From NCBI GenBank assembly GCA_043101635.1, contig JBICIE010000251.1, positions 1 to 36,056 of the forward strand: 36,056 bases of DNA, in the 5' to 3' direction. This stretch comes from CAYMJK01 sp043101635. GTDB lineage: Bacteria > Planctomycetota > Phycisphaerae > Phycisphaerales > UBA1924. The notes under the pieces were generated by a model. It had not been told where the DNA came from, did not search any database, and was given only the letters and a program-made list of their open reading frames with translations. The position numbers were made by a program, and so were the translations under genes. Shown piece by piece: positions 34,373-36,056 of the stretch (within the stretch, counting starts at the first letter, position 1; every line of letters begins with the position of its first letter).

Positions 34373-36056
34373 CTACCGATCGGGCTCGCCCTGTTCGGCC
34401 AGCGCGGCCTCGTACTCGGCCAGGCGGCCGGGCATCTCCGGGTCGGCGTCGGGGGTGGGCATGAGGGCGATGGCGCGGCGTTGGGTCTCGATCGCCGCGG
34501 CGATGTCGCCGGTGGCGCGCTGGGCCAGGGCGAGGGTGTCGAGGTAGGTCCAGAGTTCTGCGCCTTTCGCGGCCTCCTCCATTGCACATGCGCGCTCGGC
34601 GTAGCCGAGCGCGCGATGCGGGTCACGGAGTTCCTCGGCGCGGTGCTCCAGCAGGTACGACGCGATCTTGTCAAGCGTGGCGGCGCTCGCGTCGCGCGAC
34701 TCGGCCACCGTGGTCTCCACGCCGAGAAGCTCGCGCCACAGCGGCAGCGCGTCGTCGTGACGACCGAGCTCGTCATAGGCCTCGGCGAGTTCCTCCGTGG
34801 CCATGGCGGTCATGTGATTCCGCGTGCCCAGCACGCGCCGAAGGGTGGGCAGGGTCCGCTCGAGCAGGGGCAACGCCTCATCGGTGCGGCCCTGTGTCTG
34901 GTACAGGGTGGCGAGGCTGTGCACGCAAATGAGTGTGTTTGGGTGTTCCTCGCCCATCACACGGCTCACGCGCTCGAGCGCCTCAAGCATGAGCGGCTCA
35001 GCCTCCGTTTCGCGCCCCTGGCTCGCTATGAGGGTGCTCAGGCTCATCAGGGTCCGAAGCGTGTCCGGGTGATCCTCACCCAGCACGCGCCGCCGAATCG
35101 CGAGCGTCTCCACGTTGAGGCGCTCGGCCTCGTCGAGCCGTCCCATGACTTCATGGAGGATCGCCAGGTTGTGCATGGAGGCCAGTGTGTGTGGGTGCTC
35201 CACGCCCAACACGCGCCGCTGGACGCCGAGGATCTGGGTCAGCAATGCCTCGGCGTCGGCGTGCCGGCCCTGGCTCCAGTACACGAGAGCGAGGTTGTTG
35301 CCGGAGCCCAGCGTGTCTGGGTGTTCCTCGCCCAGCACGCGACCCCGGATCTTCAGCAACTGCAGGTACAGCGGCTCGGCTTCGGAAAGCCGACCCTGTT
35401 CCCAGAACAGAACAGCGAGGCTGTTTCTGGAACTCAGTGTGTTCCGGTCTTCGCTGCCCAGCATGCGTTCGCGGATCTCGACCGCATGCGACAGATGAGC
35501 CTCCGCCTCACGATAGACGCCGAGGCGCCGGTACACGTCGCCCACCACCGCGTGCAGTTCCGCAGCGATCAGTTCATCGGTGATCTCGCCCGCCGTCAGG
35601 CGCGCGGCCGCGTCGTCGAGGATGCCCTTGAGCAGCGTCGTGTCCGCCCCCTGCGCCTCCTCCGGGCTGACGCTCTGGAGCATCTCGGTGATCAGGCGCT
35701 TGATCTCCGTCGCCCGCGCCAGCTCGCGCTCGGCCCGCTCGGCCTCCTCGACCGCCTTCTGCTCGTTGGCCTCCGCGTCGAGCCTGGCCTGCTTCTCCGC
35801 CGCCGCGGCGAGCGACGCGTTGGCCGCCTCCGTGTCGGCCCGGTCCCGCTCGCGCAGGGCCCACGCCATGCCCGTGCTCGTGCCGACGATGCCGATGATC
35901 AGCACCGCGGCGACGACGCCGCTGGCAATCACCTGCCCTCGGTTGCGCTTGGCGAACTTGCGGAGCCTGTAGCTCGTCGAGGGCGGCCCGGCCGTCACCG
36001 GCTCATCGCTCAGGTGCCGCAGGATGTCCGCCGCCAGCCCGTTGGCCGTCTCGTAG
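34373..36056 (-). CDS. C-terminal part of a Ser/Thr protein-kinase-type membrane protein with TPR repeats
   Basis: 561 residues are visible; the 5' end lies outside the window. The visible chain begins YETANGLAADILRHLSDEPV, then AGPPSTSYRLRKFAKRNRG. In planctomycete kinase-TPR proteins this text joins the kinase domain to the membrane segment. The kinase domain itself is not in view, so that part is inference. A membrane segment (nt about 35855-35938) is followed by an Ala/Glu-rich coiled coil and then about seven TPRs with a strict 42-residue period (L-G-x-E-H-P-x-T-L, A-x-L-x-x-x-x-G-R-x-x-E-A-E), of the kinesin-light-chain-like TPR_10/12 type. The HP-x-TL codons recur every 126 nt between about 34930 and 35340. 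The likely role is signalling, with the TPR part binding partners. Confidence 0.85.
   Translation of the reverse strand, partial: YETANGLAADILRHLSDEPVTAGPPSTSYRLRKFAKRNRGQVIASGVVAAVLIIGIVGTSTGMAWALRERDRADTEAANASLAAAAEKQARLDAEANEQKAVEEAERAERELARATEIKRLITEMLQSVSPEEAQGADTTLLKGILDDAAARLTAGEITDELIAAELHAVVGDVYRRLGVYREAEAHLSHAVEIRERMLGSEDRNTLSSRNSLAVLFWEQGRLSEAEPLYLQLLKIRGRVLGEEHPDTLGSGNNLALVYWSQGRHADAEALLTQILGVQRRVLGVEHPHTLASMHNLAILHEVMGRLDEAERLNVETLAIRRRVLGEDHPDTLRTLMSLSTLIASQGRETEAEPLMLEALERVSRVMGEEHPNTLICVHSLATLYQTQGRTDEALPLLERTLPTLRRVLGTRNHMTAMATEELAEAYDELGRHDDALPLWRELLGVETTVAESRDASAATLDKIASYLLEHRAEELRDPHRALGYAERACAMEEAAKGAELWTYLDTLALAQRATGDIAAAIETQRRAIALMPTPDADPEMPGRLAEYEAALAEQGEPDR

Overview
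The window is about 36 kb of GC-rich DNA (roughly two thirds G+C by eye). It most likely comes from a planctomycete, probably of the Phycisphaerae type. The lineage clues are an exported FGE-fold protein ending in a PEP-CTERM-like tail, an exported hydrolase with dockerin-like EF-hand loops at its N-terminus, a membrane Ser/Thr-kinase-type protein with kinesin-light-chain-like TPRs, and beta-rich exported repeat proteins. Lineage is inferred from protein style; no rRNA gene is present.

Left half (1-21024, minus strand): a type II secretion (T2SS) operon transcribed right to left in the order gspF, gspG, gspH, gspI, gspJ, gspK, gspL, a gspM/gspC-like fusion, and gspD. From gspH to the gspM-like gene every junction is a 4-bp ATGA overlap. 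The last gene is the striking one: an uninterrupted minus-strand frame of 4079 codons that still has no stop at the window edge. It starts with a signal peptide and an N0-like domain, then carries about 48 tandem secretin N-domains (N1/NolW-like), against 2 or 3 in an ordinary GspD of about 650 aa. Part of it is built of larger repeats: two ~390-aa blocks of five domains, then four ~162-aa blocks of two. The C-terminal secretin barrel, if present, lies outside the window.

Between gspF and gspG, 18765-19824 holds no intact gene. It contains a relic of a second gspF 3' end, three copies of a structured ~130-170 bp repeat (one inverted), a 73-bp inverted repeat with one mismatch, and a TTCTGCC heptamer tract.

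Middle (21069-27097): a glutathione-peroxidase-like lipoprotein gene (minus) sits upstream of gspF. Divergent from it are a QueD-type 6-carboxytetrahydropterin synthase with a second, degenerate domain, then a translationally coupled pair of exported proteins (a Cys-less FGE-fold protein and a beta-repeat protein with a sharp change of codon use inside it), then gspE, the T2SS ATPase, on the plus strand away from its operon.

Right (27155-36056): an HrpA-type DEAH RNA helicase (minus), an exported alpha/beta hydrolase (plus) interrupted by one in-frame TGA where Trp is likely, a clear intrinsic terminator, and the C-terminal part of a kinase-TPR membrane protein (minus) that runs off the right edge.

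Together the gsp genes encode an almost complete T2SS: ATPase E, platform F/L/M-C, pseudopilins G-K and secretin D. No separate gspC and no prepilin peptidase is seen. The exported proteins nearby are possible, unproven cargo.
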